From Kitasatospora arboriphila (GTDB lineage Bacteria; Actinomycetota; Actinomycetes; Mycobacteriales; Mycobacteriaceae): a stretch of 64,000 nucleotides of DNA. A program made the position numbers and the translations under genes. The notes beneath the pieces were generated by a model that saw only the letters and a list, made by a program, of their open reading frames with translations, was not told the DNA's origin and searched no databases. Shown here in pieces: positions 45,023-53,679 of the stretch; positions within the stretch are counted from its first letter, which is position 1; the number at the start of each line of letters is the position of its first letter. The stretch spans positions 62,001 to 126,000 of the forward strand of contig NZ_JNYV01000009.1 in the NCBI RefSeq assembly GCF_000717275.1. The letters are read 5' to 3'.

Positions 45023-46094
45023 GTCTGTCGCCGTGCACCGCGCATGGCCGGGATTGATCGAGGCGTACCGCGACCGATTGCCTGTCAAGGACGACTGGAA
45101 GGTGGTCACCCTGCTCGAGGGTGGCACGCCGTTGATCGCTGCACCGCACCTGTCCGAGATCACCGGGTGCGAGGTGTACCTCAAGGTGGAGGGCCTCAAC
45201 CCGACCGGCTCGTTCAAGGACCGCGGGATGACGATGGCTGTGAGCAACGCCGTCAACAACGGGAAGACCGCGGTGCTGTGCGCGTCCACCGGGAACACCT
45301 CGGCCTCGGCCGCCGCGTACGCAACCCGCGCCGGCATCACGTGCGCAGTCCTCATCCCCGAGGGCAAGATCGCAATGGGCAAACTCGCCCAGGCCGTGAT
45401 GCACGGCGCAAAGATCATCCAGGTGCAGGGCAACTTCGACGACTGCCTGGAACTGGCTCGCAAGGCCACCGCCGAGTGGACCGAGATCGAGCTGGTCAAT
45501 TCGGTGAACCCCGCCCGCATCGAAGGTCAGAAAACCGCCGCCTTCGAGATCATGGATGTGCTCGGCAGGGCTCCTGACGTGCATGCGTTGCCGGTGGGGA
45601 ACGCGGGCAACATCACCGCGTACTGGAAGGGCTACACCGAGTACCACCGCGACGGTGTTGTCGGGTCGACCCCTCGCATGCTCGGCGTGCAGGCGGCCGG
45701 CGCGGCCCCTCTGGTGACCGGCAAACCGGTCAAGGATCCCGAGACGATCGCCACCGCCATCCGGATCGGCTCACCCGCCAGCTGGAACCAGGCAGTGGCC
45801 GCCAAGGACGAATCGGGTGGTCAATTCCGGGCTGCCACCGACGAGAAACTCCTCGAGGCGTACCGGCTGATCGCAGGCCACGAAGGCGTCTTTGTCGAGC
45901 CGGCGTCGGCGGCCAGTGTCGCCGGACTCCTTGCTGCCCGTGAAGAGGGCTGGGTGGCCGCGGGTGAGCTCGTCGTCTGCACCGTCACCGGCAACGGCCT
46001 CAAGGATCCCGACACCGCGCTGGCCGGTATCCCGCCGGTGGAGGCCATCCCGGTTGATCCGGTGGCTGTCGCACGTGCGCTGAATGTGGGCTGA
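45015..46094 (+). CDS. thrC: Threonine synthase
   Basis: A 359-residue PLP-dependent enzyme converting O-phosphohomoserine to threonine. The PLP lysine is in [11 protein letters not shown], and the phosphate-binding loop is [12 protein letters not shown]. It is of the short class II type, as in mycobacteria. ATG 45015 lies within the 3' end of thrA (8-base overlap), so translation is coupled. thrB follows after 12 bases. Confidence 0.97.
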   Translation: MSESVAVHRAWPGLIEAYRDRLPVKDDWKVVTLLEGGTPLIAAPHLSEITGCEVYLKVEGLNPTGSFKDRGMTMAVSNAVNNGKTAVLCASTGNTSASAAAYATRAGITCAVLIPEGKIAMGKLAQAVMHGAKIIQVQGNFDDCLELARKATAEWTEIELVNSVNPARIEGQKTAAFEIMDVLGRAPDVHALPVGNAGNITAYWKGYTEYHRDGVVGSTPRMLGVQAAGAAPLVTGKPVKDPETIATAIRIGSPASWNQAVAAKDESGGQFRAATDEKLLEAYRLIAGHEGVFVEPASAASVAGLLAAREEGWVAAGELVVCTVTGNGLKDPDTALAGIPPVEAIPVDPVAVARALNVG

Positions 46095-46106
46095 TGGGAA
46101 CCGATC

Positions 46107-47144
46107 ATGACGGTGTGGGCAACGCGGACTGATGAAACCTCTGGCGATGACTCGCACGTGGCTGGGCTCCGTCGCGAAAGTGTCGACGTGAATCCCGTTC
46201 TGCCTCCGGGGGTCCAGGCGCAAGCGCGCGTTCCCGCGTCGAGTGCCAATCTGGGTCCCGGGTTTGATTCGCTGGGAATCGCTCTGGGCATCTACGACGA
46301 CATCTCCGTCACCGTCGGCGGCGACGCACTGCGCATCACCGTCAGCGGAGAAGGCGCCGAGGGAGTACCGCTCGACGAGCGCCACCTGGTGGTTCGGGCG
46401 ATCAATCGGGGGCTGGCTGCGGCCGGTGTCACGGCCGCGGGCCTGGACGTCAAGTGCCGCAACAGCATTCCTCATGCCCGTGGTCTCGGGTCGTCGGCGT
46501 CCGCAGTTGTCGGCGGGCTGGCGGTCGCTGCCGGCCTTGTTCGCTCCGCCGGTCTGGGAACACAACTGTCCACCGAGGCGTTGATCCAGCTGTCGTCGGA
46601 GTTCGAAGGCCATCCGGACAATGCCTCGGCGAGTGTCCTCGGTTCGGCCGTCGTCTCCTGGTCCGAACCCACCGCGGGTGTCCACACCTCGGACGTCGCC
46701 GGGGATTCACCGGCACTCAACTACTTCGCGAGGTCGCTGGAGCTGCATCCAGGCATTCGCGCCTATGCCATGATCCCGCAGGTCGAGTCGTCGACTGCGG
46801 TCACCCGTGGGCTGTTGCCGGACGCTGTGTCCAGGGCAGATGCGGTGTTCAATGTCAGCCGCGCGGCCCTGGCCGTGGTGGCGTTGACGACCGAACCGAA
46901 GTTGCTGATGGCTGCGACCGAGGATCGACTGCACCAGGACTACAGGGCCCCGGTGATGCCTGCGACGGCCGCGCTGGTGCGATGGTTGCGTGAGCGGCAG
47001 GTTCCGGCCACCGTGTCGGGCGCCGGGCCCACCGTGCTGGCGCTGACCGCGTCGGAACTACCACCTCAGACCCGCGACAAGGCAGCTGAGCTGGGATTTG
47101 TTCTGCAGGAAGTGGAGATTGCACCTGGAGTAGTCGTACACTGA
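46107..47144 (+). CDS. thrB: Homoserine kinase
   Basis: A 345-residue GHMP-family kinase phosphorylating homoserine. The substrate block [19 protein letters not shown] and the ATP motif [12 protein letters not shown] are present, as is the C-terminal [11 protein letters not shown]. The first ATG (46107, with GGGAA upstream) gives an N-terminal extension of about 27 residues compared with the M. tuberculosis enzyme. GTG 46188 (VNPVLPPGV) is therefore a real alternative start. It is the last gene of the argS-lysA-thr operon; no intrinsic terminator was seen after it. Confidence 0.95.
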   Translation: MTVWATRTDETSGDDSHVAGLRRESVDVNPVLPPGVQAQARVPASSANLGPGFDSLGIALGIYDDISVTVGGDALRITVSGEGAEGVPLDERHLVVRAINRGLAAAGVTAAGLDVKCRNSIPHARGLGSSASAVVGGLAVAAGLVRSAGLGTQLSTEALIQLSSEFEGHPDNASASVLGSAVVSWSEPTAGVHTSDVAGDSPALNYFARSLELHPGIRAYAMIPQVESSTAVTRGLLPDAVSRADAVFNVSRAALAVVALTTEPKLLMAATEDRLHQDYRAPVMPATAALVRWLRERQVPATVSGAGPTVLALTASELPPQTRDKAAELGFVLQEVEIAPGVVVH

Positions 47145-47453
47145 CGACGGCGGGTGCAACTTTGATTGATTCGCAGTTTGTGAACACGCCGCATTCTGTG
47201 GGTGTTGCCCGAACTACTGATCCTGGTTAGCATGTACCCGTCCAGCCGCGGATGTTTTCACCCGAGCGTGCTTCTCATCGGATGTCAAATTCGAATCACA
47301 GCCCGCGGGCGCCAGTCCGTGAAATATAAAGCGCGGCAAACGACACACGCCTCATAAGACCGCTGAAAAACTAGCGGCACCTCTCACCTGGGCTCCGGGT
47401 GCGAGAACTTTGGCCCTCGCGAATCTACCGGCGGGGGAAGGAAAGGATATCCG
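47145..47453 (+). other. Intergenic region with rho promoter candidates and leader hairpins
   Basis: This 309-base gap holds no gene. Besides the promoter listed separately, an AT-rich TATAAA (47325-47330) could be a second -10, without a good -35. The leader then shows several small hairpins: CCGCT/AGCGG (47360-47377), CACC/GGTG, and GCGAG/CTCGC (47401-47420). Transcription of rho is autoregulated in several bacteria through its leader, so this is a candidate control region. Confidence 0.5.
47205..47233 (+). promoter_or_regulatory. Candidate rho promoter
   Basis: TTGCCC (47205-47210) and TAGCAT (47228-47233) are spaced by exactly 17 bases, fitting the housekeeping sigma factor. The predicted start near 47240 leaves a leader of about 214 bases before the rho TTG. 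Confidence 0.45.
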
Positions 47454-49601
47454 TTGACGGATACGGACCTGATCACTGCACCGGGCTCGGAGAACACGCT
47501 CGACCTCGGTGGAGTTGACACTCCGAAAGCCGAACGTCGTCGTGGGACCGGGCTCTCGGGAATGGTTCTGACTGAACTTCGTGGCCTGGCGGGAGAGCTG
47601 GGCATCAAGGGCACGTCGGGTATGCGCAAGAGCGACCTGATCGCGGCCATCAAGGAACGCCAGAGCGGCGGGGCGTCCAGCGCACCTGCCACCAAGACCA
47701 AGGCCGCCTCGAGCAAGGCGCCCGCAGGCAAGACCTCGGCAGGAACGGCGCCGTCGGAGGACGCGCCGACCGCCTCTGCCGAGAAGCCGCAGGTCAAGGG
47801 CGCCTCCGCCCCTGCGGAACCCGCCGCCGAAGCAGCGACGAAGACCACCGAAACCGCAAAGGTCGAACCCGAGCAGGCGGCCACCGCGGCGCCCGCCGAG
47901 GAGAAGACCGCGCCGAAGACCGACGAGTCTTCGCAAGACGGTGACCAGGCAGACGGTAATGACCAGCGACGGCAGCGTCGTCGTGGTCGCGACGGGCAGG
48001 CCGCAGGTCGAGACAACCGCGAGGGTCAAGGCCGGGAGAACCAGGGAAGGGAAAGCCAGGGCCGCGAGGGTCAAGGCCGCGACAATCAGACCCGCGAGGG
48101 TCAGAGTCGCGACAACCAAGGCCGCGACAACCAGGGCAGCGGCTCGAGCCGCGAGGGCCAGGGCCGCGACAACCGGAACCGCGACGACCGCAACCGCGAC
48201 GACCAGGGCAACCGTTCGGAGCAGGGAAACCGCTCCGAGCAGGGCAACAGGAACCGCAACCGCAACGATCAGGGAAGTGGCCAGAACAGCGGCCCCCGTG
48301 ACAACCGCGACAACGGTCCCCGTGACGACGACGAGGACGGCGACGGCCGCGGCGGTCGCCGGGGACGCCGTTTCCGTGAGCGTCGCCGGGGACGTGACCG
48401 CGGCGAAGGCGGCGGCGGCGGCAACGAGCGTGAGCCACAGATCTCCGACGACGACGTGTTGCAGCCGGTCGCGGGAATCCTCGATGTGCTGGACAACTAT
48501 GCGTTCGTTCGTACGTCGGGCTACCTCGCCGGACCGAACGACGTCTACGTGTCGATGAACCTCATCCGCAAGAACGGGCTACGTCGCGGTGACGCGATCA
48601 CCGGGGCGGTCAAGGTCCCGCGCGATGGTGAGCAGTCGAACCAGCGTCAGAAGTTCAATCCGCTGGTCCGGCTCGATTCGGTGAACGGCGCTGACGTCGA
48701 GACCGCCAAGCGCCGGCCGGAGTTCAACAAGCTGACCCCGCTGTATCCGAATCAGCGTCTTCGCCTCGAGACCACCAGCGAGCGCATCTCCACCCGCGTC
48801 ATCGACCTGGTCATGCCGATCGGCAAGGGACAGCGTGCACTGATCGTGTCCCCGCCCAAGGCCGGTAAGACGACGATTCTGCAGAACATCGCCAATGCCA
48901 TCTCGATCAACAACCCCGAGTGCTACCTCATGGTGGTGCTCGTGGACGAGCGGCCCGAAGAGGTCACCGACATGCAGCGGTCGGTGAAGGGTGAGGTCAT
49001 CGCCTCCACCTTCGACCGCCCGCCGTCAGACCACACCTCGGTGGCCGAGCTGGCGATCGAGCGGGCCAAGCGTCTGGTCGAAGACGGCAAAGACGTTGTG
49101 GTGCTGCTCGATTCGATTACCCGGCTGGGTCGCGCGTACAACAATGCGTCGCCGGCTTCGGGCCGGATCCTGTCCGGTGGTGTCGACTCCACGGCGCTGT
49201 ACCCACCCAAGCGTTTCCTCGGTGCTGCCCGCAACATCGAGAACGGCGGCTCGCTCACCATCATCGCCTCGGCTCTGGTCGAGACCGGTTCCACCGGCGA
49301 CACGGTGATCTTCGAGGAGTTCAAGGGCACCGGCAACGCCGAGCTCAAACTGGACCGCAAGATCTCCGAGCGCCGGGTGTTCCCGGCCGTCGACGTCAAC
49401 ATGTCCAGCACGCGTAAGGACGAGTTGCTGTTGTCGCCCGAGGAGTTCTCGATTGTGCACAAGCTGCGGCGCGTGCTTGCCGGCCTCGATTCGCAGCAGG
49501 CGATCGATCTCCTGGTGAGTCAGCTGAAGAAGACCAAGAGCAACATCGAGTTCCTGATGCAGGTCCAGAAGACCGCGCCGGGAGCCATGGGCGACGACTA
49601 G
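47454..49601 (+). CDS. rho: Transcription termination factor Rho with expanded N-terminal insertion
   Basis: A 715-residue hexameric RNA-dependent ATPase/translocase. The start is TTG 47454 (MTDTDLITAPG), the same opening as mycobacterial Rho, with an AAGGA site upstream. The N-terminal helical domain (about residues 38-70) is followed by a long insertion: Ala/Lys/Glu-rich, then Arg/Asn/Gln/Gly/Asp-rich repeats at about 186-326. The RNA-binding cold-shock domain comes next, then the ATPase with PPKAGKTT at 467-474, the Q/R loops and the C-terminus. I recall about 602 residues for M. tuberculosis Rho, so the insertion is larger here. The insertion is basic and disordered and should bind RNA. 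Confidence 0.96.
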   Translation: MTDTDLITAPGSENTLDLGGVDTPKAERRRGTGLSGMVLTELRGLAGELGIKGTSGMRKSDLIAAIKERQSGGASSAPATKTKAASSKAPAGKTSAGTAPSEDAPTASAEKPQVKGASAPAEPAAEAATKTTETAKVEPEQAATAAPAEEKTAPKTDESSQDGDQADGNDQRRQRRRGRDGQAAGRDNREGQGRENQGRESQGREGQGRDNQTREGQSRDNQGRDNQGSGSSREGQGRDNRNRDDRNRDDQGNRSEQGNRSEQGNRNRNRNDQGSGQNSGPRDNRDNGPRDDDEDGDGRGGRRGRRFRERRRGRDRGEGGGGGNEREPQISDDDVLQPVAGILDVLDNYAFVRTSGYLAGPNDVYVSMNLIRKNGLRRGDAITGAVKVPRDGEQSNQRQKFNPLVRLDSVNGADVETAKRRPEFNKLTPLYPNQRLRLETTSERISTRVIDLVMPIGKGQRALIVSPPKAGKTTILQNIANAISINNPECYLMVVLVDERPEEVTDMQRSVKGEVIASTFDRPPSDHTSVAELAIERAKRLVEDGKDVVVLLDSITRLGRAYNNASPASGRILSGGVDSTALYPPKRFLGAARNIENGGSLTIIASALVETGSTGDTVIFEEFKGTGNAELKLDRKISERRVFPAVDVNMSSTRKDELLLSPEEFSIVHKLRRVLAGLDSQQAIDLLVSQLKKTKSNIEFLMQVQKTAPGAMGDD
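48009..48432 (+). repeat. Coding low-complexity repeats in rho
   Basis: In-frame tandem imperfect repeats of 9-12 bases encode units such as REGQGRENQGRESQG, GRDNQ, RNRDD and RSEQGN. The repeats keep the frame but differ in sequence, so they look like slippage-born low-complexity coding DNA, not a CRISPR or mobile repeat. Confidence 0.8.
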
Positions 49602-49619
49602 TCGCCGGCTCGCAGCCAC

Positions 49620-49683
49620 CGAACCCACCTGATCCCGTGGGCCCACCCGTCACAGGGCGGGCCGAACGGGATGGGTGGGTTCG
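49620..49683. terminator. Bidirectional terminator between rho and DUF3105 gene
   Basis: CGAACCCACC (49620-49629) pairs with GGTGGGTTCG (49674-49683). Just inside, GATCCCGT pairs with ACGGGAT(G). An inner stem, GCCC/GGGC, continues towards the loop. The structure lies between the convergent rho stop and the end of the DUF3105 lipoprotein gene. Confidence 0.7.
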
Positions 49684-49699
49684 TGCGTGGTGGCAGTGA

Positions 49700-50395
49700 T
49701 CAGTTCTCCGGCAGGGTGCCGGGGCGTGGATCGAACGGTGGGGGATCGAGCTGATCGAATGCGCCGGAAGCCACGCACGTGGCCCCCGGTTCGGGGTAAC
49801 CGGTCTCTTCGGGGGCTTCCGGGTAGACACCGCTCTGGATGTTCTGTTTCGTCGCGGTGATGAATTGATCGATACGTGGGTCGTCGGCATCGTCGACCTT
49901 GAGCTGATGCCCCCACGACTGCACCGACACCGGCCGGTCGAGACCGGGGTAGGGCGACAGCAGCGTGTAGTCGACTCCGTCGACGCGCTCGGCCAGCGAT
50001 TCCACGGCCTCGGCGTCGAGGTCTTCCGGGTTGTAGGTGAGCCAGACCGCTCCGTGTTCGAGCGAATGCACGGCGTTTTCCGAACGGATGCCCGCGTTGT
50101 AGACAACCCCGGTGCAGGCGGCCCAGACAGCATCGTGTCGGCCGCCGATGGGCGGGCTGAACGAGTAACGGACGCGATCGGTGGGAACCACATGAAGAGC
50201 AGCGGGGAAGTACTGTTTCTCGACGCCTTCGATGTCGTCGGTCGGATCCGGATTGTCGGCAGACGGGCGGAAGCTCGCGGACGCCTCGGAGTCCGATGAC
50301 GCGGCGACCGGATCGCCGGACCGCTCGAATGTGCAGGCTGCCAGGCCGAAGACCAGCACAGTTGCTGCAGTCGCGAGGTGTGTTGCCCGTGTCAT
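49700..50395 (-). CDS. DUF3105-domain lipoprotein (paralogue)
   Basis: A 231-residue secreted lipoprotein. The signal peptide ends in the lipobox LAAC with the lipid Cys at residue 21. The DUF3105 domain has the same blocks as the protein at 39538-40467: GGRHDAVWAACTG, ENAVHSLEHGAVWLTYNP, LSPYPGLDRPVSVQSWGHQL and DQFITATKQN. Here it is anchored by lipid instead of a membrane helix. ATG 50395 is chosen because it begins the signal peptide; the frame runs on upstream without meaning. A Zur-like palindrome overlaps its promoter. It interrupts the otherwise conserved rho-rpmE neighbourhood. The function is unknown. Confidence 0.87.
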   Translation of the reverse strand: MTRATHLATAATVLVFGLAACTFERSGDPVAASSDSEASASFRPSADNPDPTDDIEGVEKQYFPAALHVVPTDRVRYSFSPPIGGRHDAVWAACTGVVYNAGIRSENAVHSLEHGAVWLTYNPEDLDAEAVESLAERVDGVDYTLLSPYPGLDRPVSVQSWGHQLKVDDADDPRIDQFITATKQNIQSGVYPEAPEETGYPEPGATCVASGAFDQLDPPPFDPRPGTLPEN

Positions 50396-50426
50396 GGATC
50401 TGCCTGCCGTAGAGGATGTCGCGGAA

Positions 50427-50441
50427 TGAAAACGATTGTCA
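50427..50441 (-). promoter_or_regulatory. Zur-like operator
   Basis: TGAAAACGATTGTCA is a near-perfect palindrome (TGAxAA...TTxTCA) closely resembling actinobacterial Zur boxes. On the minus strand it overlaps a -10-like GACAAT (50440-50435) with a -35-like TCGGCA (50464-50459) 18 bases upstream. It is 32 bases before the DUF3105 lipoprotein ATG. It is 170 bases from rpmE on the other side. Confidence 0.55.
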
Positions 50442-50609
50442 GGTCGTTCCACTGATCGTGCCGAGGATGTATGCCCGCCCTCGATCGCTTGAATATTAGC
50501 GATTCGCTGACGTAGTAGTGGCTCTGGCATACTGAACGGTCGAGTCCGGTTCCGGTTCACACCTTCGATCCGCGAAGGTGACCCGGCGACCATTGAAAGG
50601 GACACCAGA

Positions 50610-50846
50610 ATGAAGCAAGGAATCCACCCCGAGTACGTCGAGACCACTGTGGTCTGCGGCTGCGGGAACACCTTCCAGACCCGTTCCACCAAGGACAACG
50701 GTCGGATCAACGTCGAGGTCTGCTCGCAGTGCCACCCGTTCTACACGGGCAAGCAGAAGATTCTCGACACCGGTGGCCGCGTCGCACGCTTCGAGAAGCG
50801 CTACGGCAAGCGTCCGGCGAAGAAAGACGCTGCAGCCGAGAAATAG
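50610..50846 (+). CDS. rpmE: 50S ribosomal protein L31, zinc-binding form
   Basis: A 78-residue ribosomal protein L31 of the C+ type. Zinc ligands are visible as Cys16 and Cys18 (VVCGCGN) and as Cys37 and Cys40 ([19 protein letters not shown]). Paralogues lacking these Cys are induced when zinc is short; this gene encodes the zinc-containing version. The ATG at 50610 follows GAAAGGGA. A strong terminator lies directly after it. Confidence 0.97.
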   Translation: MKQGIHPEYVETTVVCGCGNTFQTRSTKDNGRINVEVCSQCHPFYTGKQKILDTGGRVARFEKRYGKRPAKKDAAAEK

Positions 50847-50856
50847 CTTGATCGTC

Positions 50857-50897
50857 CGGCGTCTGGTCTGCCTTCACGGCAGGTCAGACGCCGTTTT
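50857..50897 (+). terminator. Intrinsic terminator after rpmE
   Basis: CGGCGTCTGGTCTGCC (50857-50872) pairs with 50878-50893 over 16 positions including two G-T wobbles. The loop is TTCAC, and TTTT follows at 50894-50897. Confidence 0.85.
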
Positions 50898-50958
50898 CGT
50901 CGAATCGCCCGGTTGACGTCACGCCCGCCGGTCACAACTTCTCGAGTAGGAACAGGTC

Positions 50959-52035
50959 ATGAGCAGCCCCGAGCCGTCCGCGATCGACGACATTCTCGCC
51001 GAGCATGCCGGCTTGCAGTCGCAGCTCTCCGACCCTTCGCTGCACGATGACCCCGCTGCAGCGCGCCGCGTGGGCAAGCGCTTCTCCGAACTCGCGCCGA
51101 TCATGGCCACGTACACCAAACTCCAAGCAGCACAGGACGATCTGCAGGCCGCACGGGAACTCGCCGCGGACGACCCGGCATTCGCCGCCGAAATACCTGA
51201 GCTGGAGAAGACCGCCGGCGATCTCGACGCCACCCTCACCGACCTGCTGTCGCCGCGCGATCCCCACGACGGCGACGACGTGGTGCTGGAGATCAAATCG
51301 GGCGCAGGCGGCGAGGAGTCGGCGTTGTTCGCCTCGGATCTGGCGCGGATGTACCTCAAGTACTGCGAACGGCACGGCTGGAAGGCCCAGACCCTCGGAC
51401 TCACCGAGTCCGATCTCGGCGGGTACAAGGACGTCACCATCTCGATCAAGTCGAGAGGCGACGGTCCGGACGGTGTGTGGGCGCGACTGAAGTTCGAGGG
51501 TGGCGTACACCGCGTCCAGCGTGTGCCGGTCACGGAGTCGCAGGGGCGTATTCATACCTCGGCTGCCGGCGTGCTGATCTATCCCGAACCCGATGAGGTC
51601 GAGCAGGTGCAGATCGACGACTCGGACCTCCGCATCGACGTGTACCGCAGTTCGGGCAAGGGCGGACAGGGCGTGAACACCACCGACTCCGCGGTCCGGA
51701 TCACCCACTTGCCCACCGGGATCGTCGTGACCTGTCAGAACGAACGATCGCAGTTGCAGAACAAGGCCCGCGCGATGCAGGTCCTCGCTGCGCGCCTGCA
51801 GGCGGCGGCCGAGGAGGCAGCCAACTCGGAGGCGTCGGAAGGACGGGCGGCGCAGGTGCGGACAGTTGATCGTTCTGAGCGGATCCGCACCTACAACTTC
51901 CCGGAGAATCGCATCACCGACCACCGGATCGGTTACAAGGCCAGCAACCTCGACGCCGTTCTCGCAGGCGACATGGACGCACTCCTCGACGCCCTCAGAG
52001 CCGCCGATCGCCAGGCCCGCCTCGAGGCGGAGTGA
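50959..52035 (+). CDS. prfA: Peptide chain release factor 1
   Basis: A 358-residue RF1 that ends translation at UAA and UAG. The catalytic GGQ is at residues 235-237 in [10 protein letters not shown]. The stop-codon recognition domain and family block [17 protein letters not shown] precede it. ATG 50959 follows a weak site in GAGTAGGAAC. It overlaps prmC, whose product methylates the GGQ glutamine, by 4 bases. Confidence 0.97.
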   Translation: MSSPEPSAIDDILAEHAGLQSQLSDPSLHDDPAAARRVGKRFSELAPIMATYTKLQAAQDDLQAARELAADDPAFAAEIPELEKTAGDLDATLTDLLSPRDPHDGDDVVLEIKSGAGGEESALFASDLARMYLKYCERHGWKAQTLGLTESDLGGYKDVTISIKSRGDGPDGVWARLKFEGGVHRVQRVPVTESQGRIHTSAAGVLIYPEPDEVEQVQIDDSDLRIDVYRSSGKGGQGVNTTDSAVRITHLPTGIVVTCQNERSQLQNKARAMQVLAARLQAAAEEAANSEASEGRAAQVRTVDRSERIRTYNFPENRITDHRIGYKASNLDAVLAGDMDALLDALRAADRQARLEAE

Positions 52036-52898
52036 ACGCGCGCGAACATCGCAGGGCCGCAACGACCGAACTGGCCGCCGCAGGCGTCCCCAGCCCGGAC
52101 GTGGACGCAACGCTTCTGCTGGCGCACGTGGCCGGCACATCCGTAGGCGGCCTCGTCACGGTCGACGAGCTGACGCAGGAGCAGGCCGATACGTACCGCG
52201 CGATGATCGACCGGCGGCGCGCGCGTGAGCCCTTGCAGCACATCATCGGTCACGTCCAGTTCGGCATGGTCGATCTAGAGGTCGGCCCCGGGGTGTTCAT
52301 ACCCCGGATGGAAACCGAGGCGCTGCTGTCGTGGGCGCTGGAGGCAATTGCCGACGTTGCCGAACCGGTGGTGGTCGATCTGTGCAGCGGAAGCGGTGCA
52401 CTCGCGCTGTCCATCGCGGATGCTCGGCGAGGCGCCGTGGTGCACGCCGTAGAGATCGCCGACGAGCCACTCCGATGGCTTCACCGGAACCTTTCACGGA
52501 TGCCTCATCAGGTCGCGGATCGAGTCGAGGTGCATCAGGGCGACGTTCGGGACCCGGCCGTTCTGACCGGGATCAGAGCTGATGTTGTGGTCGCCAACCC
52601 GCCCTACATACCCGAGACGGCCGAATTGCCGGTCGAGGTGATCGACCACGACCCGCCCCTCGCACTCTTCGGGGGAGCGGACGGGATGTCGGTCATCGGT
52701 CCGATGATCGCCACCGTCGCCCAGCTCCTCGAGGCGGGTGGCAAAGTGGCCATCGAGCACGACGACAGCACGGGGCAGGCGGTGATCGACGTGCTGACCG
52801 CCGATGGCAGGTTCGAGTCGATCGTCCAGAACCACGATCTGGCCGGACGGCCGCGTTTTGTCACCGCCACCAGAACGACGACGTCCAGCCGCATCTGA
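52032..52898 (+). CDS. prmC: Release factor glutamine methyltransferase
   Basis: A 288-residue SAM-dependent methyltransferase (PrmC/HemK) that N5-methylates the Gln of the GGQ motif in release factors. The SAM motif [16 protein letters not shown] and the catalytic NPPYIPE (in [10 protein letters not shown]) are present. GTG 52032 overlaps the prfA stop (GTGA), coupling enzyme and substrate. The N-terminal helical domain that grips the release factor is intact. Confidence 0.96.
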   Translation: MNAREHRRAATTELAAAGVPSPDVDATLLLAHVAGTSVGGLVTVDELTQEQADTYRAMIDRRRAREPLQHIIGHVQFGMVDLEVGPGVFIPRMETEALLSWALEAIADVAEPVVVDLCSGSGALALSIADARRGAVVHAVEIADEPLRWLHRNLSRMPHQVADRVEVHQGDVRDPAVLTGIRADVVVANPPYIPETAELPVEVIDHDPPLALFGGADGMSVIGPMIATVAQLLEAGGKVAIEHDDSTGQAVIDVLTADGRFESIVQNHDLAGRPRFVTATRTTTSSRI

Positions 52899-52951
52899 CC
52901 GGCGGGTACGTCGCGGATGTGGGCCAGGGGGACCATGCAAGGATGGGACCC

Positions 52952-53605
52952 GTGAGCACCACGTTCGACTGCAACGATCCCCATTCTCGAACGGCCGGAA
53001 TCCGGGCCGCCGTCGGCGCCGCCAAAGGTGGCCGCCTGATCGTCCTGCCCACCGACACGTTGTACGGGTTGGGTTGCGACGCTTTCGATTCCGAATCGGT
53101 CAACAACCTCCTGGCCGCCAAAGGGCGGGGCAGGGACATGCCCGTGCCCGTGCTGGTCGGCTCGTGGAGCACCATCGACGGCCTGGTGTTGTCCGTGTCG
53201 TCGACGGCGAGGGAACTGACCCGTGCGTTCTGGCCCGGCGGCCTGAGTCTGGTGGTCCACCAGGCTCCCTCGCTGGCCTGGGATCTGGGTGACACGCGGG
53301 GCACGGTGATGCTGCGGATGCCGCTGCACCCGGTGGCGATCGAGATCCTTCGCGAGGTCGGGCCCATGGCCGTCTCCAGCGCGAACATCTCCGGCCGACC
53401 GCCGGCGACCACCGCCGCCGAGGCCCGGGAGCAACTGGGGGAGTCGGTGGCCGTGTACCTCGACGGCGGACCGGCCGAGAAGGCGATGCCGTCGACCATC
53501 GTCGATCTCACGGACGTCAGTCCCAAGATTCTGCGCGAGGGTGCAATCAGTGCCGAGCAGATCGCCGAGGTGCTGGGCACCGGAGTCGAGAGCCTGCGTA
53601 GCTGA
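52952..53605 (+). CDS. L-threonylcarbamoyladenylate synthase (Sua5/TsaC)
   Basis: A 217-residue YrdC-fold enzyme making threonylcarbamoyl-AMP for the t6A37 tRNA modification. Visible blocks are LIVLPTDTLYGLGCDAF, AKGRGRDMPVPVLV and the C-terminal SSANISGRPPATT. The frame extends to 52919, but GTG 52952 gives 217 residues, the length I recall for M. tuberculosis Rv1301, and has AAGGATGGGA upstream. It follows prmC by 53 bases and precedes wecA. Confidence 0.93.
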   Translation: MSTTFDCNDPHSRTAGIRAAVGAAKGGRLIVLPTDTLYGLGCDAFDSESVNNLLAAKGRGRDMPVPVLVGSWSTIDGLVLSVSSTARELTRAFWPGGLSLVVHQAPSLAWDLGDTRGTVMLRMPLHPVAIEILREVGPMAVSSANISGRPPATTAAEAREQLGESVAVYLDGGPAEKAMPSTIVDLTDVSPKILREGAISAEQIAEVLGTGVESLRS

Positions 53606-53679
53606 GTCGGCTCGATCCCGCTGGCGGGTCGGGTCGACCGCTTGCGCGCTTCTTGAGCGCGCGCTAGTAGCGTTGACCC

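Noticed and set aside
43586..45520. 644-codon open frame antisense to thrA and neighbours
   Set aside because: Spans three real genes on the opposite strand with no motif; shadow of the sense reading frames.
48009..48432. Repeats resembling a CRISPR array
   Set aside because: Units are 9-12 bases, imperfect, without unique spacers, and stay in frame inside rho.
50485..50508. TCGCT/AGCGA palindromes near the rpmE promoter region
   Set aside because: Short and GC-typical; could be chance, and no regulator family with this site is known to me.
50396..50710. N-terminal extension of the DUF3105 lipoprotein
   Set aside because: It would bury the signal peptide and run across the Zur-like promoter and into rpmE; ATG 50395 begins a proper lipoprotein signal.
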